DNA from: AP-15 sp963785565
GTDB lineage: Bacteria; Pseudomonadota; Alphaproteobacteria; ATCC43930; CGMCC-115725
Reading direction: 5' to 3'
DNA length: 64,000 bases
Assembly: GCA_963785565.1 (NCBI GenBank)
Contig: CAWAVV010000030.1
Coordinates: 1 to 64,000 of the forward strand
Part shown: piece by piece, positions 43,844-51,775 of the stretch
Position numbering within the stretch: position 1 is the stretch's first letter
Layout of the letters: every line of letters starts with the position of its first letter
The notes under the pieces: generated by a model
The model's input: only the letters and a program-made list of their open reading frames with translations
The model's database searches: none
What the model was told of the DNA's origin: nothing
Translations under genes and position numbers: made by a program

Positions 43844-44019
43844 CGCCGTTTCCTCCGCTGGTCCAAACTGCGCGATGCTACGCCCGGAAGGCCCGATGGC
43901 GCAAAGCCTCAGCCGCCGGCGCGGGCGATCGCCGCCGAGATCAGCGCTGCGGCCGCGATCCTGGCGATCTACATGATCCCTCGGAAAAGATTTGGCGGCG
44001 CGGCTTGGGCGCCATACCC

Positions 44020-44496
44020 CTAAGGAGCCATGCCCTTGTCGGCCAGCTCGCGCCGGGCTTTCTCGCTCTTGGCGGCGTCGAGACCCATCGCATTCATGAT
44101 GTGAGGCGCCTTGGTGAATTGAATGTCGCGGTATTCGACGATTTCGACTCGGTTGCCCCAGGGGTCGAGGAAGTCGAGAAAAGGTCCCGGCAACAACTCG
44201 CCGCCGGCCGCCTCGACGAGTGCGCGCACCCGCGAGCGATCGTCGACGACGAGGCCGAAATGGCGCCGCCAGTCGCGATGCTCGGCGCCGCTCTGCATCA
44301 GGTTGATGAACTGATCGCCGAGCTCGATAAAGGCGTTCCCCGGCCGTTTAGCGCGCAGAGTGAACTCGAAGATTTTGCCGTAAAAGGCAAGGGCCTGGTC
44401 AATATCGCCGACCTCGAGCGCGATGTGGTTGATGCCCACGAGACGCGGCTTGCCGCCGTCGGCGTGGCCGGTATCGGGTTGGTTGATCGCGGTCAC
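44020..44496 (-). CDS. VOC superfamily (glyoxalase/dioxygenase-like) protein
   Basis: A 158-residue protein with paired beta-alpha-beta-beta-beta modules of the vicinal oxygen chelate fold. Metal-ligand candidates are His in GINHIALEV, His in RRHFGLVV and Glu in VEIVEYRD. GTG start at 44496 is chosen because GGAGG stands 8 bases upstream and the VOC homology begins soon after. DPWGNRVEIVEY is typical. Family members include lyases, epimerases and dioxygenases, so only the fold is certain. It diverges from the small-protein/enoyl-CoA hydratase unit. Confidence 0.85.
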   Translation of the reverse strand: MTAINQPDTGHADGGKPRLVGINHIALEVGDIDQALAFYGKIFEFTLRAKRPGNAFIELGDQFINLMQSGAEHRDWRRHFGLVVDDRSRVRALVEAAGGELLPGPFLDFLDPWGNRVEIVEYRDIQFTKAPHIMNAMGLDAAKSEKARRELADKGMAP

Positions 44497-44693
44497 TCTT
44501 GCTTCCTCCTGGTCGCTGCGACGTAGAGCCACTATATTGGTTCTAATATCCTTGGGTCGATACCGATTGGATCGCCTGATCTGGCCGGATCGGCGTGGTG
44601 GTCGGCCCTTTCGAGGCGAAAATCGCCCTTCGCCTGGTTCAAGGGGCGCCGTCTTGTCGCGGGCACCCGGTCCGGGCGCCCAGGAAAGCCATC

Positions 44694-44954
44694 ATGGATC
44701 TGATTACCAAGCTGCCGGGGATGTCGGATGACGCGCTCACCAATCTTCGGACGAACGCCAGACGGCTCCAGCAATCCGGGACCCCGGCCCAGCGGACCGA
44801 TGCCACAGCCTTGCTGCCGGCGGTCGAAGCGGAGATGGGCGCGCGCCGGCTGGCGCGGGTGAAAGCAACCCGAACCGCGGCGCCCAAGGAACGAACGCGC
44901 CGCCCGCGACTCGTCAAAGAGCCCCGGGGCGAGACGGCCGACGAGCGGGAATGA
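44694..44954 (+). CDS. Small helical basic protein, unit 1 (86 aa)
   Basis: An 86-residue protein opening MDLITKLPGMSDDALTNLRT, with a helical middle (ARRLQQSGTPAQRTDATALL, PAVEAEMGARRLARVK) and a basic tail (PKERTRRPRLVKE). No signal peptide. I recall short alphaproteobacterial proteins of this kind but no assigned function. It is 81 bases upstream of the enoyl-CoA hydratase gene and probably shares its transcript. Copy 2 (45922) is frame-shifted, so this is the intact copy. Confidence 0.65.
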   Translation: MDLITKLPGMSDDALTNLRTNARRLQQSGTPAQRTDATALLPAVEAEMGARRLARVKATRTAAPKERTRRPRLVKEPRGETADERE

Positions 44955-45035
44955 GTGAGCCCCCGGGGTCGCCGGGGTTGGAGCGCCGGGTCGAGACGGT
45001 ATAATCCGCGTGGAATTTGATTGGGGGGTCGGCGA

Positions 45036-45812
45036 ATGTCGGTTGATCTGACCGTCGAGGGTGCGGTCGCCAAAGTCGTATTGAATCGCCCGGAAAAACT
45101 GAATGCGCTCAACGTCGAGATGCGCGAGAGCCTGTGCGAGCACTTTGCCCGATTGCGCTACGACGACGCAGTTCGGGTGGTGATCGTGACCGGCGCGGGC
45201 AGGGGGTTCTGCTCGGGCGCCGATGTCGACCGCATGGCCGGGCAGCACCATGATCTGCGCGGCGGGCGACAACGACTGCAGCAGGGCGGCCACACCTTTA
45301 TCCGCGCGCTGCACGCGATCGAAAAGCCGGTGATCGCCGCGGTGCGCGGCCCGGCGGTTGGCATCGGCTGGAGCATCGCGCTCGCCTGCGACTTGGTGGT
45401 GGCATCGAAGACCGCGCGGTTTTCGCAGATATTCCGGCGCATCGGCTTGGCGCCCGATGGCGGCGCCATCTGGTTTCTGACGCGCCGGTTGGGCATGGCG
45501 AAAGCCAAGGAGCTGGTGTTCTCAGCCCGATTTGTCGAGGCCGAGGAGGCGCTGGCCCTAGGCCTTGTCAACCATGTCGTCGAGGATGACCAGCTGATGG
45601 TCAAGACCGAGGCGCTCGCGGCCGACCTCGCCGAGGCGCCGACCTTTGCGCTCGGCTTGGCCAAAAAGCTGTTCCACGCCGCGGTCGGCCCCAGCCTCGA
45701 TGAATATCTCGATATCGAGAGCCTGGTGCAGCCCCAGCTGCACATGACCGCGGACAACGCCGAAGGGGTGAGCGCGTTTCGCGAGAAGCGCGCGCCGAGA
45801 TTATGGCGCTGA
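45036..45812 (+). CDS. Enoyl-CoA hydratase/isomerase family protein, copy 1
   Basis: A 258-residue crotonase-fold protein. Oxyanion-hole segments GFCSGADVDRMA near 63 and GPAVGIGWSIALACDLV near 106, CoA-binding loop and LAPDGGAIWFL near 140 with Asp in place of the usual catalytic Glu, similar to PaaG-like isomerases and other divergent crotonases. The protein is identical to copy 2 up to the last residues (here REKRAPRLWR), where the duplication boundary falls. It hydrates or isomerises a CoA thioester in beta-oxidation or aromatic catabolism; the substrate is open. TTGGGGGGTCGG before the ATG gives only a modest ribosome-binding site. Confidence 0.9.
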   Translation: MSVDLTVEGAVAKVVLNRPEKLNALNVEMRESLCEHFARLRYDDAVRVVIVTGAGRGFCSGADVDRMAGQHHDLRGGRQRLQQGGHTFIRALHAIEKPVIAAVRGPAVGIGWSIALACDLVVASKTARFSQIFRRIGLAPDGGAIWFLTRRLGMAKAKELVFSARFVEAEEALALGLVNHVVEDDQLMVKTEALAADLAEAPTFALGLAKKLFHAAVGPSLDEYLDIESLVQPQLHMTADNAEGVSAFREKRAPRLWR

Positions 45813-45921
45813 GGATCTGGTCGGACGGCGTGGGGGTCGGCCTTTTCGAGGCGAAAATGCTCGCCTGGTTAAGGGGCGCCGTCTGTGCGGGCACCCGGTC
45901 CGGGCGCCCAGGAAAGCCATC

Positions 45922-46185
45922 ATGGATCTGATTACCAAGCTGCCGGGGATGTCGGATGACGCGCTCACCATCTTCGGACGAACGCCAAACGGCTCCAGCA
46001 ATCCGGGACGCCGGCCCAGCGGACCGATGCCGCGCCTTGCTGCCGGCGGTCGAAGCGGAGATGGGCGCGCGCCGGCTGGCGCGGGTGAAAGCAACCCGAA
46101 CCGCGGTGCCCAAGGAGCGAACGCGCCGGCCGCGAGCTTGTCAAAGAGCCCCGGGGCGAGACGGCCGACGAGCGGGAATGAGTGA
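45922..46185 (+). pseudogene. Small protein, unit 2, frame-shifted copy
   Basis: Begins with the same 16 residues as the intact copy (MDLITKLPGMSDDALT) and then leaves the family sequence because one A is missing (ACCATCTTC against ACCAATCTTC, near 45971). Another small indel near 46030 brings parts back toward the original frame in a different register (MGARRLARVKATRTA appears in a neighbouring frame). The product from this copy would be a truncated, altered protein. It shows decay while the downstream hydratase copy is perfectly kept. Confidence 0.8.
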
Positions 46186-46261
46186 GACCCCGGGGCCGCC
46201 GGGGTTGGAGCGCCGGGTCGAGACGGTATAATTCGCGTGGAATTTGATTGGGGGTCGGCGA

Positions 46262-47041
46262 ATGTCGGTTGATCTGACCGTCGAGGGTGCGGTCGCCAAA
46301 GTCGTATTGAATCGCCCGGAAAAACTGAATGCGCTCAACGTCGAGATGCGCGAGAGCCTGTGCGAGCACTTTGCCCGATTGCGCTACGACGATGCGGTTC
46401 GGGTGGTGATCGTGACCGGCGCGGGCAGGGGGTTCTGCTCGGGCGCCGATGTCGACCGCATGGCCGGGCAGCATCATGATCTGCGCGGCGGGCGACAACG
46501 ACTGCAGCAGGGCGGCCATACCTTTATCCGCGCGTTGCACGCGATCGAAAAGCCGGTGATCGCCGCGGTGCGCGGCCCGGCGGTTGGCATCGGCTGGAGC
46601 ATCGCGCTCGCCTGCGACTTGGTGGTGGCATCGAAGACCGCGCGGTTTTCGCAGATATTCCGGCGCATCGGCTTGGCGCCCGATGGCGGCGCCATCTGGT
46701 TTCTGACGCGCCGGTTGGGCATGGCGAAAGCCAAGGAGCTGGTGTTCTCAGCCCGATTTGTCGAGGCCGAGGAGGCGCTGGCCCTAGGCCTTGTCAACCA
46801 TGTCGTCGAGGATGACCAGCTGATGGTCAAGACCGAGGCGCTCGCGGCCGACCTCGCCGAGGCGCCGACCTTTGCGCTCGGCTTGGCCAAAAAGCTGTTC
46901 CACGCCGCGGTCGGCCCCAGCCTCGATGAATATCTCGATATCGAGAGCCTGGTGCAGCCCCAGCTGCACATGACCGCGGACAACGCCGAAGGGGTGAGCG
47001 CGTTTCGCGAGAAGCGCGCGCCGAGATTCATCGGCCGCTGA
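46262..47041 (+). CDS. Enoyl-CoA hydratase/isomerase family protein, copy 2
   Basis: A 259-residue crotonase-fold protein identical to copy 1 in every residue up to REKRAPR, then ending FIGR. This ending probably represents the original C-terminus, copy 1's LWR ending arising at the duplication joint. Silent differences are scattered through the gene. Motifs are as in copy 1. The presence of two nearly identical proteins 450 bases apart implies recent duplication, selection for dosage, gene conversion, or an assembly artefact. Confidence 0.9.
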   Translation: MSVDLTVEGAVAKVVLNRPEKLNALNVEMRESLCEHFARLRYDDAVRVVIVTGAGRGFCSGADVDRMAGQHHDLRGGRQRLQQGGHTFIRALHAIEKPVIAAVRGPAVGIGWSIALACDLVVASKTARFSQIFRRIGLAPDGGAIWFLTRRLGMAKAKELVFSARFVEAEEALALGLVNHVVEDDQLMVKTEALAADLAEAPTFALGLAKKLFHAAVGPSLDEYLDIESLVQPQLHMTADNAEGVSAFREKRAPRFIGR

Positions 47042-47117
47042 CGCCCATGCTCGTCCGTGGCGCAGATGCGCCATGGACGCAGGGGCTTCGCGGGCAGGTG
47101 TTCTTGGGATCGTCTTT

Positions 47118-48050
47118 TTATGGCGGGTCGCGGTCGAGGACTTCCTGAATCCTCTTTGGATCGACGCGGATTTCGACCCCGGCGCGCTCTTCCTGCAGCA
47201 ACATCGGCGAGCGCGAGTCGCGCTGGCCCCAGCCGCGGTTCAGCGCCTCGGACAATTCCGCCAGCGCCAGGTTGGCAACGCGCATCGGTACGTTGAAATC
47301 ACGGCCGAGCTGGGTGGCGAGCGTCACGTCCTTGTGCGCCAGGCGCAGCGCAAAGGCGGCCGGGTCGTAGGTGCCGGGCAAGAACTGGTCAATCAGCCCG
47401 TCGAAGGTGCGCCGCCGGCCGGTCGCACCGTCCCGCACCGCCTCCCATAGGGCGAGCGGCTCGACCCCGGCCTTGACCCCGACGGTGAACATCTCGGCGA
47501 GTGCCGTCTGGATGCAATAGCCGGCGCCGTTGTGCACCAGCTTGGCGACCGATCCGGCGCCGATCGGGCCGACATAGCGCGCCTTGTCGCCCATCGCGTC
47601 AAGTACGCTCTTGTGGCGGTTGAAGATCTGTTCGTCGCCGCCGACCCACAGCGCGAGCTTGCCGGTGCGCGCGCCGCGCGGCCCGCCGCTGACCGGCGAG
47701 TCGAGCATGTAAACGTCGTGCTCGGCAAAGGCGGCATTGATCTTGCGCACGAGGGTCGGCGAGTTGGTGGACAGGTCGAAATAAGCTTTACCGCGACTCA
47801 TGCCGCTGAGGATGCCGTTTTCGCCGAGCGCTACCGCTTCGACTTCGGGTGGGCCGGGGAGCGAGGTGAAGACGATTTCGGAGGCCTCGCCAACGGCGCG
47901 CGGCGTGTCGGCCCAGACCGCGCCGGCGGCGAGATAGGGCTCGGCCGCGGCGCGGCGCAGGTCGTGGACGACCAGCTCGTGCCCGGCCTTTTGCAGGTTG
48001 GCCGCCATGCCCGAACCCATCATGCCCAAACCGATAAATCCGATCTTCAT
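47118..48050 (-). CDS. 3-hydroxyisobutyrate dehydrogenase-family NAD(P)-dependent oxidoreductase
   Basis: A 310-residue beta-hydroxyacid dehydrogenase (GarR/MmsB/tartronate semialdehyde reductase class). Rossmann motif GFIGLGMMGSGMAANL at 4-19, DSPVSGGPRGARTGKLALWVGG near 120 (substrate-binding signature), catalytic Lys in GSVAKLVHN near 175. Oxidises a beta-hydroxy acid or reduces the semialdehyde. It follows the CMD-family gene by 33 bases on the same strand, forming a two-gene operon. Confidence 0.92.
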   Translation of the reverse strand: MKIGFIGLGMMGSGMAANLQKAGHELVVHDLRRAAAEPYLAAGAVWADTPRAVGEASEIVFTSLPGPPEVEAVALGENGILSGMSRGKAYFDLSTNSPTLVRKINAAFAEHDVYMLDSPVSGGPRGARTGKLALWVGGDEQIFNRHKSVLDAMGDKARYVGPIGAGSVAKLVHNGAGYCIQTALAEMFTVGVKAGVEPLALWEAVRDGATGRRRTFDGLIDQFLPGTYDPAAFALRLAHKDVTLATQLGRDFNVPMRVANLALAELSEALNRGWGQRDSRSPMLLQEERAGVEIRVDPKRIQEVLDRDPP

Positions 48051-48083
48051 CTCGCCCTCCCGCGCGTCTTGGAGTTTGTGGTG

Positions 48084-48398
48084 CTACAGGACGTCCTTGG
48101 CCACCAGCGCCGCGGTCATCGCCGCCGGCCAACCGGCGTAAAACGCGAGGTGAGTGATGATCTCGCCGATTTCATCCTTGGTGACGCCATTGTCGAGCGC
48201 ACGCTGCAGATGGCCGACCAGCTGTTTTTCGCGGCCGAGCGCGATCAAGGTGGCGCAGGTGATCAGGCTACGGTCCCGCTTGGACAGCTGCGGGCGTTCC
48301 CATACATCGCCGAACAGCACCTTTTCACTGAGATCGATCAGCTTTGGCACGACGTGACGAACTTGGTCGCGGGCCGCCGAAGGTCGCGATTGCGCCAT
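48084..48398 (-). CDS. Carboxymuconolactone decarboxylase (CMD) family protein
   Basis: A 104-residue helical CMD-fold protein. SKRDRSLITCATLIALGREKQL and GVTKDEIGEIITHLAFYAGWPAAMTA are the family core; the last segment has the conserved Glu and His of gamma-carboxymuconolactone decarboxylase. No CxxC, so not an AhpD-type peroxidase. Lies upstream of the 3-hydroxyisobutyrate dehydrogenase-like gene in one operon. Could act on a lactone or oxo-acid; specificity unknown. Confidence 0.87.
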   Translation of the reverse strand: MAQSRPSAARDQVRHVVPKLIDLSEKVLFGDVWERPQLSKRDRSLITCATLIALGREKQLVGHLQRALDNGVTKDEIGEIITHLAFYAGWPAAMTAALVAKDVL

Positions 48399-48613
48399 GG
48401 TCTTCTCCTTTATTGGAACCAGCAGTTTCCTTCCGCGCCAACCGTAGCACGGCGCCGCCGAACACGGCCAGACTTACCGGCAGCCCTTCGCCGGAGCAGC
48501 GCTGGGATGGCGTTGACGACGCGCGGCGGCGCCGAGCGTTCTCCGGCGTTTAACACACGCGAACGGCAAGGCGGCCGCCTCGCTCCGGCCGCCCCGCTGT
48601 TGTTTATGGAGGG

Positions 48614-49111
48614 CTAGTGTTGGGTATTCGGTGATTGAGCGCGTTCGGCCGCCACCTGGCGATAGTGCTCGCGCTGCTTCTCGCGCCACGCCGCGCGCTC
48701 CTGCGCATCGATCGTGCCGTCGCGGTTCGTGTCGATCTGGTCGAAGCGGGCGCGAAAGATCGCGTCGCGTTCCCCGGCCGGCATCGCCGCCATCCGATCG
48801 TAGTAGGCCTTGCGCTGTTCGAGACCCGCCTTTTCCGCCGCGGATAGATTGGGAGCCACCAGCTGCTCTGCGAGCCTGACCTGGCGTTGCCCGATATTCT
48901 GCATGCGGAAGTCTCGATACTCGTCAAAGGTGATCAGCTGCGGCGCTGCGGACTGGGCAGCAGGCGGAGTCGCCGTGGGCGTCGCGGCCGTGTTCGTTGC
49001 GGCTGCAGGAGTGGCTGCGGGTGCGGCGATCCGTTGTGCAATCGCCGGCAGGTGCCACAGCGCCGCCGCCAGAAGGGCGAAAGCGGCGGCAACAAGCGTC
49101 CATCGTCTCAT
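48614..49111 (-). CDS. Secreted EF-hand protein
   Basis: A 165-residue protein with a signal peptide (MRRWTLVAAAFALLAAALW, cleavage after AIA-Q), an Ala/Thr/Pro linker, then YYDRMAAMPAGERDAI and a clear EF-hand loop DTNRDGTIDAQE (12 residues, about 128-139) with positions 1,3,5,9,12 suited to calcium. A second, weaker EF-hand-like start (FDEYRDF) occurs earlier. The C-terminus is basic and helical (AAWREKQREHYRQVAAERAQ). Periplasmic calcium-binding or signalling role inferred. Surrounded by 200 bases of gap on one side and 120 on the other. Confidence 0.82.
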   Translation of the reverse strand: MRRWTLVAAAFALLAAALWHLPAIAQRIAAPAATPAAATNTAATPTATPPAAQSAAPQLITFDEYRDFRMQNIGQRQVRLAEQLVAPNLSAAEKAGLEQRKAYYDRMAAMPAGERDAIFRARFDQIDTNRDGTIDAQERAAWREKQREHYRQVAAERAQSPNTQH

Positions 49112-49234
49112 CGAGAGTCTCCCCGTTGGTTCATGACTTGTTCTTAACAGAACAAAACATGATCATCGTTGTCAAGCAATTTTTTGCCGCCGATGGAATT
49201 TTTATACAGCGGGGTCGCGCCCCGACGCGCGGCG

Positions 49235-50275
49235 TCAATCCTGCGGCGCGAACCCGCGGAAGCCGTGCGGCAGGCGGCGGATGTCCTGGACGAGGTCGGG
49301 CGGCATCTCGCCGGCGCCGTCCGCGCGCAGGGTCAAGGCATCGACAAGACCGCCGAAGCGCTCGCCGATCGCCCGGACAATCTGGTCGTGGCGGCCAACG
49401 GCGGCAAACAGGCGGGCGACGTCATCCGGCACTTCCTTTGCCATCTCGCTCCATTTTCCCTGCCGCGTCAGCGCATTGAGCTTACGGCCGAGATCTTCGA
49501 GCCCGTGCGCCGCCAGCACCGGGTAATAGGCCGGCGTCGAGCCGTAGAACGCGACCCGCTGGCGCACCCATTCGAAGCGGCGGGCGACGGTCTCGTCATC
49601 CGGCCCGGTGGCGAGAAAGCCACCGCCGGAAATCTCATATTGAGAGCGCGGGCGGCCGACTTTGGCGAGACCGGCGTCGATCCGCGGCATGATCTGGTCG
49701 GTCAGATATTTCCGGGTGCAAAAGCCGTGCAGCTTGACGCCGTCGCATTCCTCGGCAGCGACCTTGAGCATCGCCGGACCGACCGCGGCGATCATCACCG
49801 CCGGCGCGGGCGCGTCGATCGGCTCGGGCGCAAAGTTCGGGGTCATCAACGTGAACCGATAGTGCTCGCCTTCGAAGGCGGGCTTCTCGCCGGTCTTCCA
49901 GCAATGCCAGATCGCGCGCAGCGCCTGTACATACTCCCGCATGCGCGGCGCCGGTGGCGTCCACGGCGCCGAAAACCGCCGTTCGTTGTGGGCCCTGACC
50001 TGCGAGCCCAAACCGATCACAAAGCGCCCGCCGGTGGCTCCGCCGAGGTCCCAACCGACATTGGCGACCGCCATCGGCGTGCGGGCAAAGGCGATCGCCA
50101 CGCCGGTGTGCAATTCGATACGCTCGGTCGCGGTCCCGGCGATCGCCAAGGCCAGAAACGGGTCGTGCTTGTTCTCCATCGCGACGACGCCGTCATAGCC
50201 TTCCGCCTCAACCGCGCGGGCGACTGCGGCGACCCTGCGCAGATCCTCCTGCGGCAATGTCGAAAATACGCGCAT
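49235..50275 (-). CDS. LLM-class F420-dependent oxidoreductase
   Basis: A 346-residue luciferase-like TIM-barrel protein (LLM class, F420-dependent subgroup such as TIGR03617). ELHTGVAIAFARTP near 55, GRFVIGLGSQVRAHNERRF near 83 (flavin/F420 pocket and nonprolyl cis-peptide signature), MREYVQALRAIW, PVMIAAVGPAM. Uses reduced flavin or F420; no F420 synthesis genes are in the window. It starts 10 bases after the yggS stop, so the two form an operon. Confidence 0.9.
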   Translation of the reverse strand: MRVFSTLPQEDLRRVAAVARAVEAEGYDGVVAMENKHDPFLALAIAGTATERIELHTGVAIAFARTPMAVANVGWDLGGATGGRFVIGLGSQVRAHNERRFSAPWTPPAPRMREYVQALRAIWHCWKTGEKPAFEGEHYRFTLMTPNFAPEPIDAPAPAVMIAAVGPAMLKVAAEECDGVKLHGFCTRKYLTDQIMPRIDAGLAKVGRPRSQYEISGGGFLATGPDDETVARRFEWVRQRVAFYGSTPAYYPVLAAHGLEDLGRKLNALTRQGKWSEMAKEVPDDVARLFAAVGRHDQIVRAIGERFGGLVDALTLRADGAGEMPPDLVQDIRRLPHGFRGFAPQD

Positions 50276-50285
50276 CGCCTCCTCC

Positions 50286-50967
50286 CTATACGCCTATGGT
50301 GCCGCGGGCGCCGAAGATCGCGGTGCCAACCCGCACATGGGTGGCGCCAAAGCGGATCGCGGTTTCGAAATCGGCGCTCATCCCCATGCTGAGGAGGTCG
50401 AGGCCGGTGCGTCGGGCGATTTCGCGCAGCAGCGCGAAATGCGGCGATGGCTCCTCGTCGAGCGGCGGGACGCACATCAAGCCCGACGATCGGTAGCCCG
50501 AGCCGGTCGCGGCACTCGACGATAAACTCGTCGGCGGCGGCCGGCATGACGCCCGATTTCTGCGCCTCCTCGCCGGTGTTGACCTCGATCAGGCAGGGCA
50601 GGCGGCGACCGCAGCGCTCCATCTCGCGGGCCAGCGCCTCGGCGAGGCGCGGCCGGTCGACGCTCTCGATCACGTCGAACAGCGCCAACGCGTCCCGGAC
50701 CTTGTTGGTCTGCAACGGCCCGATCAAATGGAGGGTCAGGTCGGGAAACGCCTCCCGCAGCGCCGGATATTTCGCCTGCGCCTCCTGCACCCGATTCTCG
50801 CCGAAGACGCGATGACCGGCAACGAGCGCCTCGCGCACTGCCGAAGCCGGGTGGGTTTTGCTGACGGCGACGAGAGCGACACTCTCGCCCGGCCGTCCGG
50901 CCGTCCGCGCCGCCGCCGCGATCCTGCCGCGCACGGCTGCCAAATTGGCCGCGATGACCCCTTCCAT
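50286..50967 (-). CDS. yggS: YggS family PLP homeostasis protein (one frame break)
   Basis: A pyridoxal phosphate-binding TIM-barrel protein (YggS/PROSC) that controls PLP and amino-acid balance. Visible from 50967: MEGVIAANLAAVRGR, the PLP Lys in VAVSKTHPA near residue 36, FGENRVQEA, HLIGPLQTNK and LIEVNTGEEAQKSG. Near 50481 one extra base shifts the frame; in the other frame the end follows as expected (MCVPPLDEE, LLSMGMSADFETAIRFGATHVRVG) to the stop at 50286. The product after correction has the full family length (about 226). Operon with the LLM gene. Confidence 0.9.
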
Positions 50968-51044
50968 ATCAGCTCCATTCCTGGCACAAATCTGACGTTG
51001 CTCGCTCCGGCTGCGAGCAAGGCTGTTTCGCCGGGGATCGCCGG

Positions 51045-51625
51045 ATGTTGGTTGCTCATTACCGCCTGTCGGCAGCGCTTGCCGCAAGTCTTTCGTTGGC
51101 TTTGGCCGGGTGCGGTTCGAGTCCGCCGGTCACATCGGCGGCGCGCGGCCAGCGCGGCGCCCAGTGCCGCCAAAGCCCAGCCTGTCGCCAAGGACCCGCC
51201 GGGCGAGATGGACACAGAGTGCGACGATCTGGACAGTGCTGGGTCTTGCCAAGAAGCCGTCGGAGCACGAACCGGGACCGCAAACCGGGAGTACGGTCAG
51301 CCCGATTTTGTGGCAGGCGGCGCACGACACCTTAAACTTCGTCAAGTTCAGCTCGTCGGACCCGCTGACCGGTCTGCTCGTGAGCGACTGGTATTCGCCC
51401 AACGGCAAGCCCGATGAGCGCTACAAGATCAATGTGTTCATCCTGTCCCGGGAGCTCAGATCCGATTCTCTCGCGGTGACGGTGGATCGGCAGGTGCGCT
51501 CGGCGACTGGCCAATGGGAGGCCACGACAATCGCCCGAAAGGTCGAGGACGACCTCGAAACCGCAATCCTGCTGCGGGCTGGTCAGCTCAAACGGACCTG
51601 GCTCAAGGAGTGGAAGTCGGGTTGA
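51045..51625 (+). CDS. DUF3576 lipoprotein (two frame breaks)
   Basis: Upstream of leuS, as I expect from related genomes. The N-terminus (frame 3 from 51045) has a lipoprotein signal MLVAHYRLSAALAASLSL with lipobox LAGC, Cys23. The family body continues in frame 1 and then frame 2 after breaks near 51145 and 51215. In frame 2 it reads ATIWTVLGLAKKPSE, PILWQAAHDTLNFVKFSSSDPLTG, LLVSDWYSPNGKPDERYKIN and VDRQVR, the DUF3576 core, to 51625. Two single-base errors explain it best. Outer-membrane lipoprotein is likely; function unknown. Confidence 0.8.
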
Positions 51626-51775
51626 AACCCGCGCGTGGCGGGTGCAGATTTCTCGGGCTTGGCGGTCGCGCATGCGCATTATCTCTGCCAAGGGCTGAAA
51701 CCTGATGCCCGGCGCCGCCGGACCCGGGCGTTTGGATTTCACCCCGAACATCCTACCGAAAGAACCATAACTCCG

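Larger units (their letters stand above)
44577..47034. repeat. Tandem duplication of a 1.2 kb unit
   Basis: Unit 1 (about 44577-45806) and unit 2 (about 45815-47034) each hold a small gene followed by an enoyl-CoA hydratase gene. The hydratase parts are almost identical (a few silent changes such as GACGACGCA versus GACGATGCG). The upstream parts differ by several one-base insertions and deletions (for example ACCAATCTTC versus ACCATCTTC). Boundaries are approximate because the edges drift. It may be a true tandem duplication or an assembly effect; the differing indels argue against a simple copy error. Confidence 0.85.
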
